In this document: one piece after another, positions 47,978 to 60,431 of the stretch
Layout of the letters: each line of letters starts with the position of its first letter
Numbering within the stretch: the first letter of the stretch is position 1
NCBI GenBank assembly: GCA_036873135.1
Contig: JAPTYO010000001.1
Location: 43,672,774 to 43,736,773, forward strand
Source of the DNA: Clarkia xantiana subsp. parviflora
Taxonomy: Eukaryota > Streptophyta > Magnoliopsida > Myrtales > Onagraceae
Length of the DNA stretch: 64,000 nucleotides
Direction of reading: 5' to 3'
Translations under genes and position numbers: made by a program
The notes under the pieces: generated by a model
What the model saw: only the letters and a program-made list of their open reading frames with translations
Databases searched by the model: none
What the model was told of the DNA's origin: nothing

Positions 47978-49500
47978 TGGATCAATGAGTTATTTACGGA
48001 TCGAAAGTCAAGACACCCAAACTCAACCCATTAAAATGACGGATACGGGTGAATTGGTTCAAATGACCCGTAAGTCAACAAATTCTTAATTTAAATACGA
48101 CTTATGACGGGTTGTCCACGGATTACCTATGGTTTGGTAAAAAAAAATTGGGAGGCTAGCTAGTCAAAGCATCGGTTGAATACTAAAAAGTCCAAGGTGT
48201 TCCCTGCAAGTCGTTTTTGATACAAACCCATTGCTTATAAAATGATCAGTGTTTGGCTAACTTTATTTTGCTATATTGGAAATACATTATATTTCAACCT
48301 TTATTCTCTATAAGTCGCTTTTGTACAAAACCATTTGCGTATATTAAGGTTATTTTCCATCTGTTTTACTATTTACAGATTGAAATTTTTCAGAAACGGT
48401 TTGACAAATTGACAGTTTTGATATTTTTTTTAGTTACCTCAAAAAATTTAGTTTAACAAATTGGTATAAGTGATTTTTTTTCCTAACTTTTACGTATACT
48501 ATTTTATTTATGATTGCAATCTATTAACTAACTTATTTTTGCTAATTGTTATCCTTGTAATAAAAACTAGTTACTTGATGCGTGATTGTAACCAAAAAAA
48601 TGAGTTAGTTTGTAACCATAAACAAAAATAGGATTACAAAAAAAAAAAAAACGTATTTGTTAAATAGTGTTTTTTCATATACATAAAATTTGAATAAATA
48701 TTATTTATATATTATATGTAATGAAAATATATTAAATCCATAATTATAATATTCAGTTAATCATACAAAAATAAATTATCTATTTTACTGATGCGCATAT
48801 GTATGAATGAATATATTTATTGGCAAACGCCGAGTAAAACAAACCAAAGGACGTGGCCTCCGTTTACCAATCGTTAACTTAATATATATTTTATATTAAA
48901 AGAAGATATATTAAATTAATTCAAGCATTAAATAATGGCACTGCATAGTTGAAGTTGAATTAGGCGTCCCGTCTTTTTAATAAGTATAAGTATAAGTATA
49001 TATATTAAACTAAATAAGAATAGCCATTAATCTTAGCTTATAATTATCTTTTACGCTTAATTAAGAAATAAAGAATAAAAAATGAGTACTAAAATAGTTT
49101 TTTTTTGTAGAAAGTAATAAAATAGTTAAAAATAGTTATTATGTAAATAAACTACTTTTATTCTAATTCATATTTATTATTTATCTATTGTTTTTTTCCC
49201 CATGATTTATCTATTGTTACAACGAACACACTAAGGATTTTCAAAAAAAAAAAAAAAACAATACTCTAAAGTCTAAGGAACTCTTCTCATTCATTTGCAA
49301 AACATCAAGGTGTGGTCTTATCTTGCATGATGGGCCTTGGGCCCTAGTCTAGTAATAGTCCAACATTACTACTACAACTAAAAAAGAGGCCGATATTGCT
49401 ACACATTTATTATTTTATTTCTTGTGGATTTGTCCTAATCCCTAACGATGTATTATTAGACGGACACCACGTTTATTATATTTCATCTCTTGCTCTACAT
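47920..49500. other. AT-rich intergenic region
   Basis: A (TA)n run at about 47944-47974, many poly-A/T tracts, no gene or bounded element recognised. Confidence 0.4.
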
Positions 49501-49503
49501 TTA

Positions 49504-50135
49504 CGCCATATTTGATTTGTGGAATATGAATAGTTAACGATGATGAATCAGTATAATGATATTTGGTTATTTAAGTGTGCGGAATAAAGATTTAATTTTT
49601 TTGGAAGTAGTCAATCTTGACCAAACCCATGAATGACTATTCCAATTTTTGCAGGAATTAAAAATTACAATAAAAAGACAATTTAACATTGTCGCTCGTT
49701 CGCCCGCCGCTGATTGCTTGACCACCGTCGATAGCTCCCATGTCGCTGATCGCTCGCCGCCGCCCTTCACCTGCTCGCCCGCCGCCTCTCGATCTCCGCC
49801 CGTCGGCCTCCTACTCTCTCCGTCGCCCGCTCCCCACTCGTCCGGCTGCCCACCTCTCGCTCGTCCCGCAACCCGCCACCGCTTTCCTGTCCGCCGTCAC
49901 CGCTCTCCAGCATGCTGACACCTGCCGTTCGCTACTCGCTCGATATCAAAATGGTATATATGTCAATTTGGGCTTATTCCATTCATTTACCTATAACATT
50001 CTATCAACCAAACGTTGAATTTAGAATACTCATGTCAACCAAACAACATCATATTAGTAATACATATTCTGTATTCCATATTTCTATTTCATAGTTCTTA
50101 TTTCTTATTCTGTATCCTATGAAACAAACATGTCG
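49504..50135. mobile_element. PIF/Harbinger-like MITE with GC-rich insert
   Basis: Ends CGCCATATTTGATTTGTGG and (inverted) CGACATGTTTGTTTCATAGG, with 3-bp TSD TTA at 49501-49503 and 50136-50138. The middle (about 49690-49935) is a GC-rich, CGCC/CTCG-rich block between AT-rich arms, open in several frames but without a known product. It may be captured host DNA. Confidence 0.65.
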
Positions 50136-50138
50136 TTA

Positions 50139-50946
50139 GACTAATCATTATTCATCTTGGAACGTGATTTTATGAGGTAAACTTGTGCTCGACCATGATG
50201 CTCCTGAACTTGCACAAATGGACTATATCGGAGTTGGCACTAGCGATCCCCCTCTGAAGTTTAAGTCAGTCACTAGAAAATAGAATTTCAGAGCTGGCAG
50301 CGTATAGAAGAGGCTTGGATCCTCTTTCCACCACGCTCCTCCGCCACGTGCTCCTCCAATCCCCTGCCCCGTGCCCATCCGCTTCAAGCTCAAAGTGCTC
50401 GCCCTGACATATCAGAAGGCTCTCCCCGACGGACCTCTAAGTGTCCGCCCCCGGCGGATTTGAGTGCTCTCTAAGTGTATGTGTCCGACAGACGTCAAAT
50501 CGATCTCGCCTGGCATTTTTAGGCCACCCCTCCGCATTTCCAAGCCAGACTTCCAGAAAGCCACGTTCCAACAATTCGCATTGAGTTAGCTCGTAAGGGC
50601 GTAATTGGTAAACTGCCAGACATAGCATGCTTGCTCGCTTGATCTTTACTTAGACTAATTCTCACTCTTACCGGGTCAGTTCATATTAAGTATATTGTTG
50701 TCTACAAATATTTTTTACATTTTCAAAATCTCATTGGGTTAAAATCTCTAACTTTTTTTTAACTTTTTAATTAATGAGTGACGTGTAGAACCATTACAAC
50801 GAGATTATAGACTATTGATCAAATGGAACTTAACCTAACCAGATACATGGTCCTACATTCTGGCTCTTTTTACTAACTAATAAAAAGTTAAAAATTACAC
50901 CAGAATCATTCTCACAAGGATACTTGTGCTTAAAACTTCTAAATGG
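50139..50946. other. Unassigned intergenic sequence
   Basis: 50270-50650 is GC-richer (CCACCACGCTCCTCCGCCACG) with no frame I recognise. It may be an LTR or gene remnant. The rest is AT-rich. Confidence 0.35.
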
Positions 50947-50954
50947 ACGGTGTA

Positions 50955-52109
50955 TATGGCCGGCAATGGTGCGGTGGAAATTAAATAATCATGGTTGTTC
51001 GCACCATTTACCGCAATGGTTAACCGCATCATTGTGGTGATGAGCGATTATGGTGATGAGTTTTGTACCCATAATGGTTATGGTTATGGTTATGGTTATG
51101 GTATTGAATCTATAACCACGTTTATAATCATCACCTAACATAGAACTTAGTCTCAATCTCTCATACTAGGGATGGCAACGGGTATCGGGGCCCCGACCCG
51201 GTTTTGACTCGCCGACCCGCGGGTCACGGGACGGGTTCGGGGCGGGGCGGGTCTGGGTCTAGGGCCGCGGGGCCCCGTTGACCCGCCCTGAAGTTTTTAA
51301 TATATATTTATATTTTTTTTATGTTAATATAATCTAACATTTACTAAACAATATGGTTAATATAGTACCTATATAAATAACATGGACTAAATTATAAATA
51401 GATGTATATTTAGATTATTAGGATTAGTTAATTTGGATTTGGTGTTTGGATTTGAATTTGTATTTTGTGATGAATTTGATGTGTTTGTTGTTTGTATTTG
51501 ATTGGTGTTAGATTTATGGTTTGAATTTATATACAATGTAATATTTTGGCAAAAAAATTGTATTTAATATTGATAAATGAAAAAAAAAAAAAAATTATTT
51601 ACACGTCGGGGCCCCGCGGGTCGACCCGCGGAATTGTTGCCCCGCCCCGAGAGGAACAATTTCCCGGGTCCGGGTCAGCCAGACCGACCTACGGGGCGGG
51701 TCCGGGGCTGCGGAAAACTGCCCCGACCCGCCCCGTTGCCATCCCTATCTCAGACTCTCATTCAGACGGCCTCAGTTCACTTCTTTGCAATTAGCTGCGC
51801 TAACCTTAAAATGATTAAATAAGTGTTTTTTTTTTTTTTTAATTAAGTGAACATGATTATATTTAATTTAGATTTCGTGTACGAAACAATGAATGTATTT
51901 TTATTTAGATTTTTTGTATGAAACAATGGTGTTGTATTAGTTTGAATGATTGTGGTTAAATGATTTAACCGTGTTTAAAAACCATGCTTATGGTTATGGT
52001 ACGAAGATCATAACCGCAATGGTTAAGGTTATGGTTTTAGTGGAAAAAAATGTGGTATGGTTATGGTATTAGTGGTATTCGCAGTATACCCTCACTATCG
52101 TCAGCCCTA
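50955..52109. mobile_element. hAT-type non-autonomous element holding a second hAT MITE
   Basis: Ends TATGGCCGGCAATGGTGCG and (inverted) TAGGGCTGACGATAGTGAG, with perfect 8-bp TSD ACGGTGTA at 50947-50954 and 52110-52117. The subterminal parts are rich in GGTTAT/ATAACC units (for example 51078-51102 and 51990-52080). Taking out the insert 51167-51747 leaves about 570 bp. No transposase. Confidence 0.9.
51167..51747. mobile_element. hAT MITE with GC-rich ends, nested
   Basis: 581 bp from TAGGGATGGCAACGGG to CCCGTTGCCATCCCTA. The 8-bp flanks TCTCATAC (51159-51166) and TCTCAGAC (51748-51755) differ at one base. Same family as 7675-8149: GC-rich ends of CCCGACCCG units around an AT-rich core. Confidence 0.92.
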
Positions 52110-52117
52110 ACGGTGTA

Positions 52118-53963
52118 TGTTCGTTATTTTGCTAGTTTAGAGTTAAAAAGTTAAATAATAATACTTTTCTAAGAATACGTGGCCAGATTTTTCTTTCTAA
52201 AAGTAATAATCACACTTTACTTCGTGATAAGTAATTGTTATAACACATGATTTTATATAATTTGTATTTTTTAAATTGTTACATAGTACATTTATTTACA
52301 CATTAAATAATATTTAAAGTTAAAACACGTATAAATAATATTTATTTTCCAATAATTTTACTTAAATACATTTTATTGTTAAACTTTTCGACAACGACCG
52401 ATAAACTATTTATATTAATTATAAAATAAATTCATTTGGATTAAAATTTTTGTAAAGATGTGTCAACATAATGAATCTTTTAAATTTAAAGAATGTATTA
52501 TGGAAAAATATACATGTTCCACTTATAAGAAAATTATGTAAAATTATTGTAGCAACTTTTTTTTAATGCATTTAGTGCTATGTAAAACTATTTTGATGCT
52601 CCAAGTAATTAGCATGGCAATAATTTTTTTTTCTCTCCCTAAAATGCTTGATTGTCTTAACACGATAAATTATAAGAACTAGGGTTAATTACCGATTTGC
52701 TAGTCCAAATTTATCACTCAGAATTACCCTTAATTTGTTAGCCCAAGTTTAGTAACCGGATAAATTGCTAACTCTGTTCAATTTTTCATTATTTTTAAAC
52801 GGAAATGAACACATACCAGGCATATACGAATAAAAATCGCAAAAAACTAACCTAAATATAAAAAATGACCTCGTGCTCTTTAGCTACAATATTGCATCAT
52901 TTTAAAATACTTAACATTAACAATAATTTGTTAGCTCGTATTTCACCGCTAAGACAAGAGTAAAATTATTCTTGTGAAATGCGTGAGAAACAGTTGAAGT
53001 CAAGTTTTAGACACATACACTTACAATGCGGAAAATTGTTGATATAAATAGTGGATTTCAGATGTTTTTGGTGAAAATTTTAGCCTTTTACACTATTTAT
53101 ACAATTTGTTTTAGAATACCAGTTTATTTTTATTTTTTTACCATGAGACAACTACTAGTTCAAAACTGAACTGGACAAACCGCTAGTTCGGTTAAAAGTC
53201 GGAGCATTTCAATTATTCTCTAATTCATTTAATTGCTTTCCATATATTTATTTGCACATGGTGAGCAGTTCTTCGTCCAAAGATAATAGAAAACTTAACT
53301 GAATTTTCAGTTTGTTTAGGGACTTGCTACAATGATTTGAAAGCATGCCTACTCTTTGTAAATATTAATATCTTAATTTAAAATATGGATCGGATTGGCA
53401 TGATAATAATCCGTATTCCGATTCGTCTTTCCACTAAGTTTGACATGTGGTCTCTATGTTGGAAAATTCTTATGTATGTTACACCGCCCCAATTGCAGTG
53501 TGCCACGTTACTAACCTTCTCCCTTTTTTTTTATTTTCTTTCTCTTTCCAAATAGAAAAAAATCGTCTATCTCTTGCTTTTTTGTCCTTTAGTAAAAAAG
53601 TCATTATTCTCTTTTTATCTTTTTGTTTTAACTTTCGTTTTTTTTTTTTTGTGTTATTATTATTATTTCAAAATAATAAAAACTAATAAAATATTTAGTT
53701 TTGATTTATTTAAAAAAAAACATTGAGTTAAAAAATTTGATTTCTGTAAAAGATGAAAATTAGTTAACAAGAAAAATTTGGCAAAACAAAAATAGTTAAC
53801 AAGAAAATTGATTTTCAATAGGAATTTTTATTGTTGAAGAATTTTTTTAACAATTTTTTTATTAGATATTAACTTATTATAAACTCAAATACTATGCAAA
53901 ATTTGTAAAATTAAATTTTATATTACAATATTATTACTGCTTATCTTGATATGACAAGTTTCA
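52118..53963. other. AT-rich intergenic region
   Basis: No gene or bounded repeat recognised. Poly-T tract at 53639-53650. Confidence 0.4.
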
Positions 53964-53972
53964 TTAATTTTA

Positions 53973-54303
53973 GGGTTAAAAGTACTTTTGGTACCATATA
54001 TTTGACTGTTTTGATACTTATGGGTTAAAGGTTCAATTTTGATATTTCAAGACTAAATTGAAATATTAAAAGTTAGGGATGTATTAGAGGGACTAAATTG
54101 AACAAAATCAAAAGTTTAGGATGGGTCACGTGACTTGCACCTGCCATTTAACGGTCAAAATTAATGGTCAACTAACAGATGTACCAAAAGTATACAAAGT
54201 TCAAAAGTTTGGTACCAAAAGTATACGAGAAAAAAAAACATATGATACCAAAAGAAAAAATGGTCAAACATATGGTATCAAGATTCAAAAGTACATTTAA
54301 CCC
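53973..54303. mobile_element. MULE-type MITE, short version
   Basis: 331 bp from GGGTTAAAAGTACTTTTGG to CAAAAGTACATTTAACCC, with perfect 9-bp TSD TTAATTTTA at 53964-53972 and 54304-54312. One TCACGTGA remains (about 54125). One arm is shortened compared with 18698-19220. Confidence 0.93.
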
Positions 54304-54312
54304 TTAATTTTA

Positions 54313-55308
54313 TGATTTTTTTCTTATGAATCTATTAGATTAGGTGAACCCTAAATGGTTGAGTAAATTTCTTTCATTTAGAGTTCACATAGCCCAATAT
54401 ACTTTTAGAAAATAATTTATACAACTAATAACACTTCATGTCGCCAAAAAAAGTTTCATATATACTAAGATCATTTCAATAATATTATAATATAAATTTT
54501 ATTTAAATAAATTATGTGCTACACATTAATAATAACTAATAAAAAATAAAAATTGATAACTAATATCTCATTATTATTTTGCTAAACTATATTATTTTCT
54601 CTCACATATTTTAAATATTAGTTAATTTATTATTTATTTCATAATGATATATAATAATCAACAAAATATATACTTGAATTTATAAAAATAGTTTTGAAAC
54701 AAAATATTAATTACAAACAAAAAGTTCCATAATTTAATTAGTCATTATCTGTGTTGCAAAAAAATGATTTAACTACAAGTTTATATTATAATATTTATTA
54801 GACATGATTTGTATATATGATAAATGTTTTTTTTATCCACTTGATAACTTTTATTAGTCTATAAAATAATCTAAAAAATATTGGGTTGTTTGAACCCTAC
54901 ATTACTGAAATTTACTCAGTCATTTAGGGTTCACCAAGTCCAATAGGTTTTTAGGAAATACATGCTTTGTACATATGACAAATGTCTTTTTTTCCATATG
55001 ACAAATGTTCGGTGACCCTAGAGGGTTAGACCCACGAATGGGTCTAAAAGGTCTCCCAGTCGTGGGTCGGACCCTGACTCGATCAATTTTGATATATGTT
55101 CGAAATGTAATTTTTGGGGCTAAATTATAAAAATTAAAAGTTAGGAATTGAAATTGGAGACTAAAGTGAACAAATAAAAATATTTAACTGTCAAACTTAA
55201 CTATTGACTAAGGGATACAACAAAATTCTATAAAATGCAAACATATAGCACCAAAAGCCTAAAAAAAATATATGGCAACAAAAAACTTTTGAACCCTAAT
55301 ATTAAAAT
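54313..55308. mobile_element. Fragments of inverted-repeat elements
   Basis: 54335-54430 and 54866-54962 share GGTGAACCC/GGGTTCACC and AGGTTTTTAG(A/G)AAATA with the foldback at 43214. From about 55014 a truncated MULE MITE runs to its right end, CAACAAAAAACTTTTGAACCCT (about 55308); its left end is missing. Confidence 0.5.
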
Positions 55309-55939
55309 ATGCACTTAGATTTTTCATAACATACAACTTAACAATAAGTTAATATATAATAAACTTTTTTTTGTTTGTTTTTGTTCAACAGTAAAAAATT
55401 CTATTAAAAATAACTTTTGTCTTGATAATTAATTTTCACATTTTACCGAAACTAATTTTAAACTCAGTACTATATCAGTTATTATTATTATATTATTTAT
55501 GAAAGAATAATAATAATAAACAAAAACATAACAAAACGAAAGTTTAAACAAAAAAAAAATAGCTAATAGCTAAAGCTAAAGGACAAAAAGCAAGACACGA
55601 GATATTCCTAAGATCCCGTTGCAGTGGGGATGGGGCGTGCCATGTACACACGATCATTACCCTGAGGGCGTAGGATTTCGGGTAAGAACCGTAAACTAAT
55701 TATCCGTCCGTTTAAATCTGTTTCGCAAAAACAACTGGAAATTTGCAGTTTGATCCCTCCGATATTATAGAGTCTGTTTCTATCTCTCACCTCACATGTG
55801 GGGTCCATTAGTAAAAGCACCGGTGATTTCAAATTTTTGTAGGCACACCGGTTTGTTTACTAACAAAATTTTAGCGATTTATTCAAAAGTGAGCAAATTG
55901 TCATAACGGTGAAACCAGCACTAGTAAATTCCTAATTAA
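55309..55939. other. AT-rich spacer
   Basis: No gene recognised. A GC-richer patch at 55605-55835 has a short minus frame without a known family. Confidence 0.4.
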
Positions 55940-56210
55940 CTAGTTTTAGGACATTTCTATCGGTACTCTAAGATTTTTCATCTCGATGACTAAAAATCTA
56001 ATATTATAAATATAAGGACTTGGTAATATAATAACGTTATCTACCCATCAACTTAGGGACAAGGTTACAATGCTACGTTGGTATCATACCTTCTAAAATT
56101 TCTAAAATATATTTTATTATTGTAATCATTTGCCCATCCACTTCTCCGTACTTATCAATCCAATTCCAAAAGTACAATATTAAAAATTTCAACATTTTAG
56201 TTTTAGTTAT

Positions 56211-56697
56211 TGTTGGATATTTGCCCAATTCGGGTTCGCATTTACATTTCGGACTTCGCAAACACGTCGAAAACCACAAATGGATCAGAATTACACAACC
56301 CGAGGAACAAAACGGTCCGGATGCGCGAAAGCGTCCGGACCGGAAACCTCCGGATTGCCCTAAGGCAATCCGGACCACGCCGGAGGTCGACACCGACTTG
56401 GTCTGGACCGCTAACGGGTACTGCGCGCTTATTTTCCTGTCGTTCGAACATTGAGTAAAGAGTTCTCCCAGGCCAAATCTAAACAAACTTGACGACAGTT
56501 CTTACTTTCTTTAAACTGTCGTCAAACCGCACAAAAACCGGGTTCGGTTCTAAGGTTGCCTATAAATAGAGGACCTTGGCCACCCATTTTCTCAAGTCAC
56601 TTTCATTCATTTCTTAAAATTTGGCCTAGAAGCTTTGACCTCTCTCTAGGACTTTCTCTCTCTAGATTCTCATTTAGGCATCGGAGATGACTCAACA
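56211..56697 (+). mobile_element. Tat-type LTR, shortened, nested in the MULE
   Basis: 487 bp from TGTTGGATATTTGCCC to GACTCAACA. The TATA box CTATAAATAG is near 56560 and TTAGGCATCGGAGATG near 56674, as in the LTRs at 6207 and 31803. The U5 part is much shorter than in those. Flanks GTTAT and GTTTG do not match, so it either lost its TSD or was partly deleted. Confidence 0.82.
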
Positions 56698-56954
56698 GTT
56701 TGTATTTTTTTTTCAACCAGAAATTTACCTCACTTTTGAAGTTTGAGTTACGCATCTTGACATTGTTTAAAGTCTTGAGATTTATGTTTTAAATATTTTA
56801 ATTTTTTTATATTATTGTTTGTATTTTGAATTTGATGCTTTCTACTCTGAAGCGATCAGTTGTCTTTATAGTTTGTATTTTACAAATTTATAAATTGTTT
56901 ATGGATTATCAATTTAGATGTGTATTTTTAATTTTAATAAAAAAAAAAATAAAA

Positions 56955-57086
56955 AGTTCAGAACCGGTTCTGCTATGGTTCGGTTTTAGGACCTAAAATC
57001 CGGTTCGATTATCACATAATACAAAGAACCAACTGAACCTAAAATCTGGTTCTGGTTCGGCCAGAACCGAACTATGCCCGGCCCTA
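56955..57086. mobile_element. hAT-like terminal fragment
   Basis: Repeated GAACCGGTTC / GGTTCGG motifs lead to the end CCGAACTATGCCCGGCCCTA, the wording of plant hAT termini. The opposite end was not found, so it is one-sided. Confidence 0.5.
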
Positions 57087-57401
57087 TATATAATATATGG
57101 GCAGTGATTGAGAGGAGGACTCGAAATGTTCGAGACTTGGAGCTCGTAGGGTAGTTATATTTTATATCATATATGACTTATGTCATATGTGACGGGTGTG
57201 ATATTGGGAGTGAATGAATAAATGATTCAAATAATAAATATATTTTAGAAAGTATAATACCAACGTAGTATTGTATCTTGTCCCAAAGTGGATAGGTAAA
57301 TATAGTTATTATATTATTGAGTCCTTACAATTTTAACTTTTAGATTTTTAGCCACCGAGATGCAAAATCTCGGAGTACGAATATAAATGTCCCTAGTTTT
57401 A

Positions 57402-58282
57402 AGAGGGTTACTTGAGTAACATGCTTTTCTTGCTCAACTTAAAACACCTTGTAGAACACGGAAGCAAGCAAGTGACCATAAATGAGATTAGTACAAAAAA
57501 AATCCCATTATTTAAATGAAAATATAATATAATAATAATATAAAATAAGAAAAGGAAAGAGTAAAGTAATAATATTGTGAAGCTAAAACTGAAAACCATA
57601 GCCGATGGACGGGAAGACCACTACAGAGACTACTACTGCAATCTCTCTCTCTTTTCACAAACTTCACGCTGAAGGTACAGGCTTTAAGTGTATTGATTGA
57701 TACTGAGAAGTGAGAAGGAACGCGCTTTCAGTCAAATTGGGTAATTTCTCTTCTTCTCTACGAAATTGGTCTTAGTAAAAGTGATCACGAACAGATTTTG
57801 CTTCCGAAATAAGCTAATTGTAGGTCTTGATAGCTGCTTTTATCATTCTTTGTTGATTCCGGAGCAATCATAACCCTAGATTAGTTTTATCGTTGATTGA
57901 TAGATGCTATTCAGCTCAAACTTTGTTTCTATTGTGGATTTTCTGGGTTTCTAAATTTGCTTGAATCTTCGATGTTCTTGATTGGCTATCTCGAGCCCTG
58001 TCGAATAGATTCCGAATTTAGGGTTCATGGTTGCTCTCCGGTACTTCCGATCTTCTTCTGTGTGATTTTACAGGCTTATACTGACTAGATTAAGCTAAGG
58101 TTTCTTGGCTTTGTGCTATTTAGTAAAAAATCGTTTCCTCTGTTGTTATAATGCTCAAGAAATATTTGGATACTTTTTTGTAGGGGAAGGACACAGTTTG
58201 GTGGTTTTATCTTGATGATGCAGAAGAAGTGAGGTGGAGTGAGGATAGAAAGTTAAAGCATTTCCTCTTCTAGTAAAAAAAA
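57402..58282 (+). other. Promoter and 5' UTR of the Raf-like kinase gene
   Basis: The leader probably starts near 57600. A donor GTAATTTCTC at about 57740 and acceptor TTTTTGTAG ending at about 58183 suggest a leader intron. Short upstream ATGs exist in the leader. TATA box not clear. Confidence 0.5.
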
Positions 58283-60431
58283 ATGTTGGATGGTGGCCAA
58301 AAGTTCACTGGAATCATAGGGCTGAAAAACCACGAAAACGGTTACTATGATCTGTCCCAAGGTTTTTACCATACACTAAATGAGGGTTCCAACATGTCAA
58401 TCCAGACAAGCAATGGCGGAGGCTCTGTTGCTATGTCGGTCGATAATAGCAGCGTCGACTCCAGTGATTCCCACACTCGGATTCTGAACCACCAGGGCTT
58501 GCGTCGTCGCGCAAATGACAACTATTCGGTTGCTCAAAGTGTTAACCACAAAGCAGGAAGAGTAACACATGCTCTAAGCAACGATGCATTGGCTCGAGCG
58601 CTCATGGATAACCGGTTCCCGACTCTAGGGCTTGAGAGTTTCGATGAATGGACTATTGACTTGAGGAAGCTCAACATGGGAGCAGCTTTTGCCCAGGGAG
58701 CCTTCGGGAAGCTCTATCGGGGCACTTACAATGGTGAGGAAGTTGCAATCAAGATATTGGAGAGGCCCGAGCATGATTTAGATAGGGCTCAACTAATGGA
58801 GCAGCAGTTTCAGCAGGAAGTGATGATGCTTGCTACACTGAAGCATCCCAACATTGTGAGGTTTATTGGTGCTTGCCGGAAGCCTATGGTGTGGTGTATT
58901 GTTACTGAGTATGCGAAAGGAGGGTCGGTGAGGCAGTTCTTGATGAAACGGCAGAACCGGTCGGTTCCACTCAAGCTTGCTGTTCGGCAGGCATTGGATG
59001 TTGCAAGGGGAATGGCATATGTTCATGGGCTTGGCTTGATCCATAGAGACTTAAAATCTGATAACCTCTTGATTTTTTCTGATAAATCGATTAAAATTGC
59101 GGATTTTGGTGTGGCGCGTATTGAGGTGCAGACTGAAGGAATGACGCCCGAGACAGGGACGTACCGTTGGATGGCTCCGTAAGTTTTCTTGCCATTTTTA
59201 TCTTGCCAAAGAGCCAAATGAAATTGACGGAAATTTCGGATACTGTTTTTACCATGATAGTCTGTCGATTTGAGTTGAGCAATAGACTTCAAAGCTCGGT
59301 CTATTAGACTTAGCATAGAAAAATAAACACAACAGTGAGGATGCTGATTTTAGATCTATAAGATCTAACACTTGCTCTGTTTTTAGAAAAGTTTTTCCTT
59401 GTGAATGTTATATCATTGAACTCTAGTCAGGGTGCTAAATTATGGTGATTTGAAAGAGGAAAACTATAACTTTACTATTTGGTATTTTTCTTAAAGGTTA
59501 AGACTTAGAGCCTTGAAACAGTCTCAATTATAGGTCATATTGCTAACTGATGTCCCATATTTAAAAGGTTGATATTTGGTGTCCCAACTATCAGATTTAT
59601 TGCTTTCCATTTTTTCCCGACTGGTTTTGGAGTTAAATTGACATTTTAATCAACAAAAATTATATTGTTTTCCACTTTTCCGAAATATCAAATTTGTTGC
59701 TCATGGATTAGGCTTATTTGATTATTAAAAACATGTTTTTTTATTCAATTTTAAGAGAAAAAGTGGAAATCAACCAATTTGATAGTTGGCACACCAAACA
59801 TTAACATTTTAAATCTGAGACACTTATTAGCAACATGACCTATAGTTAAGTTAGGATTGTTTTTAGGCTCTTAACCCTTTCCTTAATATATCTGAGACTC
59901 TTTGAGGCCTTAGTTTGAATCTTGACCCGTAAAAATTGAACCTTCTCATGCAAATTGCAAAAAAATAAAAAATAAATAGCATTGCTCGGAGAAAGGAAGA
60001 AAATGATTCTATCAAGATAAATACTCGATTCTTGAAAAAATTTGAGTGCATTTTCAGTATTATGATGATGATTTGGGTGTGGTAAATGCAGGGAGATGAT
60101 TCAGCACAGGCCCTATACCCAGAAAGTAGACGTTTATAGCTTCGGGATCGTTCTTTGGGAGTTGATAACCGGTATGCTGCCTTTCCAGAACATGACAGCT
60201 GTGCAAGCAGCTTTTGCAGTGGTGAACAAGGGTGTTCGCCCGATCATCCCCCCAGACTGCCTCCCGATCTTGGCAGAGATCATGGTACGTTGCTGGGACC
60301 CAAATCCAGATGTCAGGCCCCCATTCGCCGAGGTAGTCATGATGCTCGAGAATGCCGAGCATGAGATCTTGACCACTGTTAGGAAGGCGCGTTTCAGGTG
60401 TTGCATAACCCAACCGATGACCATGGACTGA
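58283..60431 (+). CDS. RAF22/RAF28: Raf-like protein kinase, plant group C (RAF22/RAF28 type)
   Basis: Exons 58283-59178 and 60092-60431, joined inside the codon for Pro of the APE motif, give 411 residues. The N-terminal 125 residues include the family signature [17 protein letters not shown]. Kinase domain, about 128-395: Gly-rich loop [13 protein letters not shown] (Lys 157), HRDLKSDN (catalytic Asp near 256), DFG (near 274), [22 protein letters not shown]. The tail ends [10 protein letters not shown]. All catalytic residues are present. Length and N-terminus match Arabidopsis RAF22/RAF28-like kinases, which are Ser/Thr/Tyr-type cytosolic signalling kinases. The substrate is not deducible. 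The 913-bp intron carries a MITE. Confidence 0.93.
59495..59877. mobile_element. MULE-type MITE in the Raf kinase intron
   Basis: 383 bp from AGGTTAAGACTTAGAGCC to TTTTTAGGCTCTTAACCC. Flanking 9-mers TTTTCTTAA (59486-59494) and TTTCCTTAA (59878-59886) differ at one base. The inner part has mirrored GGAAATC / GATTTATTGCTTTCC motifs. Same family as 20097, 38523 and 39829. Confidence 0.87.

Larger units (their letters stand above)
55949..57392. mobile_element. 1.44-kb MULE-type element with 9-bp TSD, holding an LTR and a hAT end
   Basis: Perfect 9-bp TSD CTAGTTTTA at 55940-55948 and 57393-57401. The terminal inverted repeats are about 150-190 bp: left GGACATTTCTATCGGTACTC, right the inverted GGACATTTATATTCGTACTC, both followed by an AGATTTT(T/G)CATCTCG motif and TAAAAATCT. 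Inside lie the Tat LTR 56211-56697 and a hAT-like end at about 56955-57086. No transposase. Confidence 0.93.

Noticed and set aside
49649..49918. Pro/Ser-rich frame in the PIF-like element
   Set aside because: It follows GC composition, is open in two frames and has no known domain.
56242..56486. Overlapping frames at about 56210-56486
   Set aside because: They lie in the U3 part of a Tat LTR and overlap on both strands.
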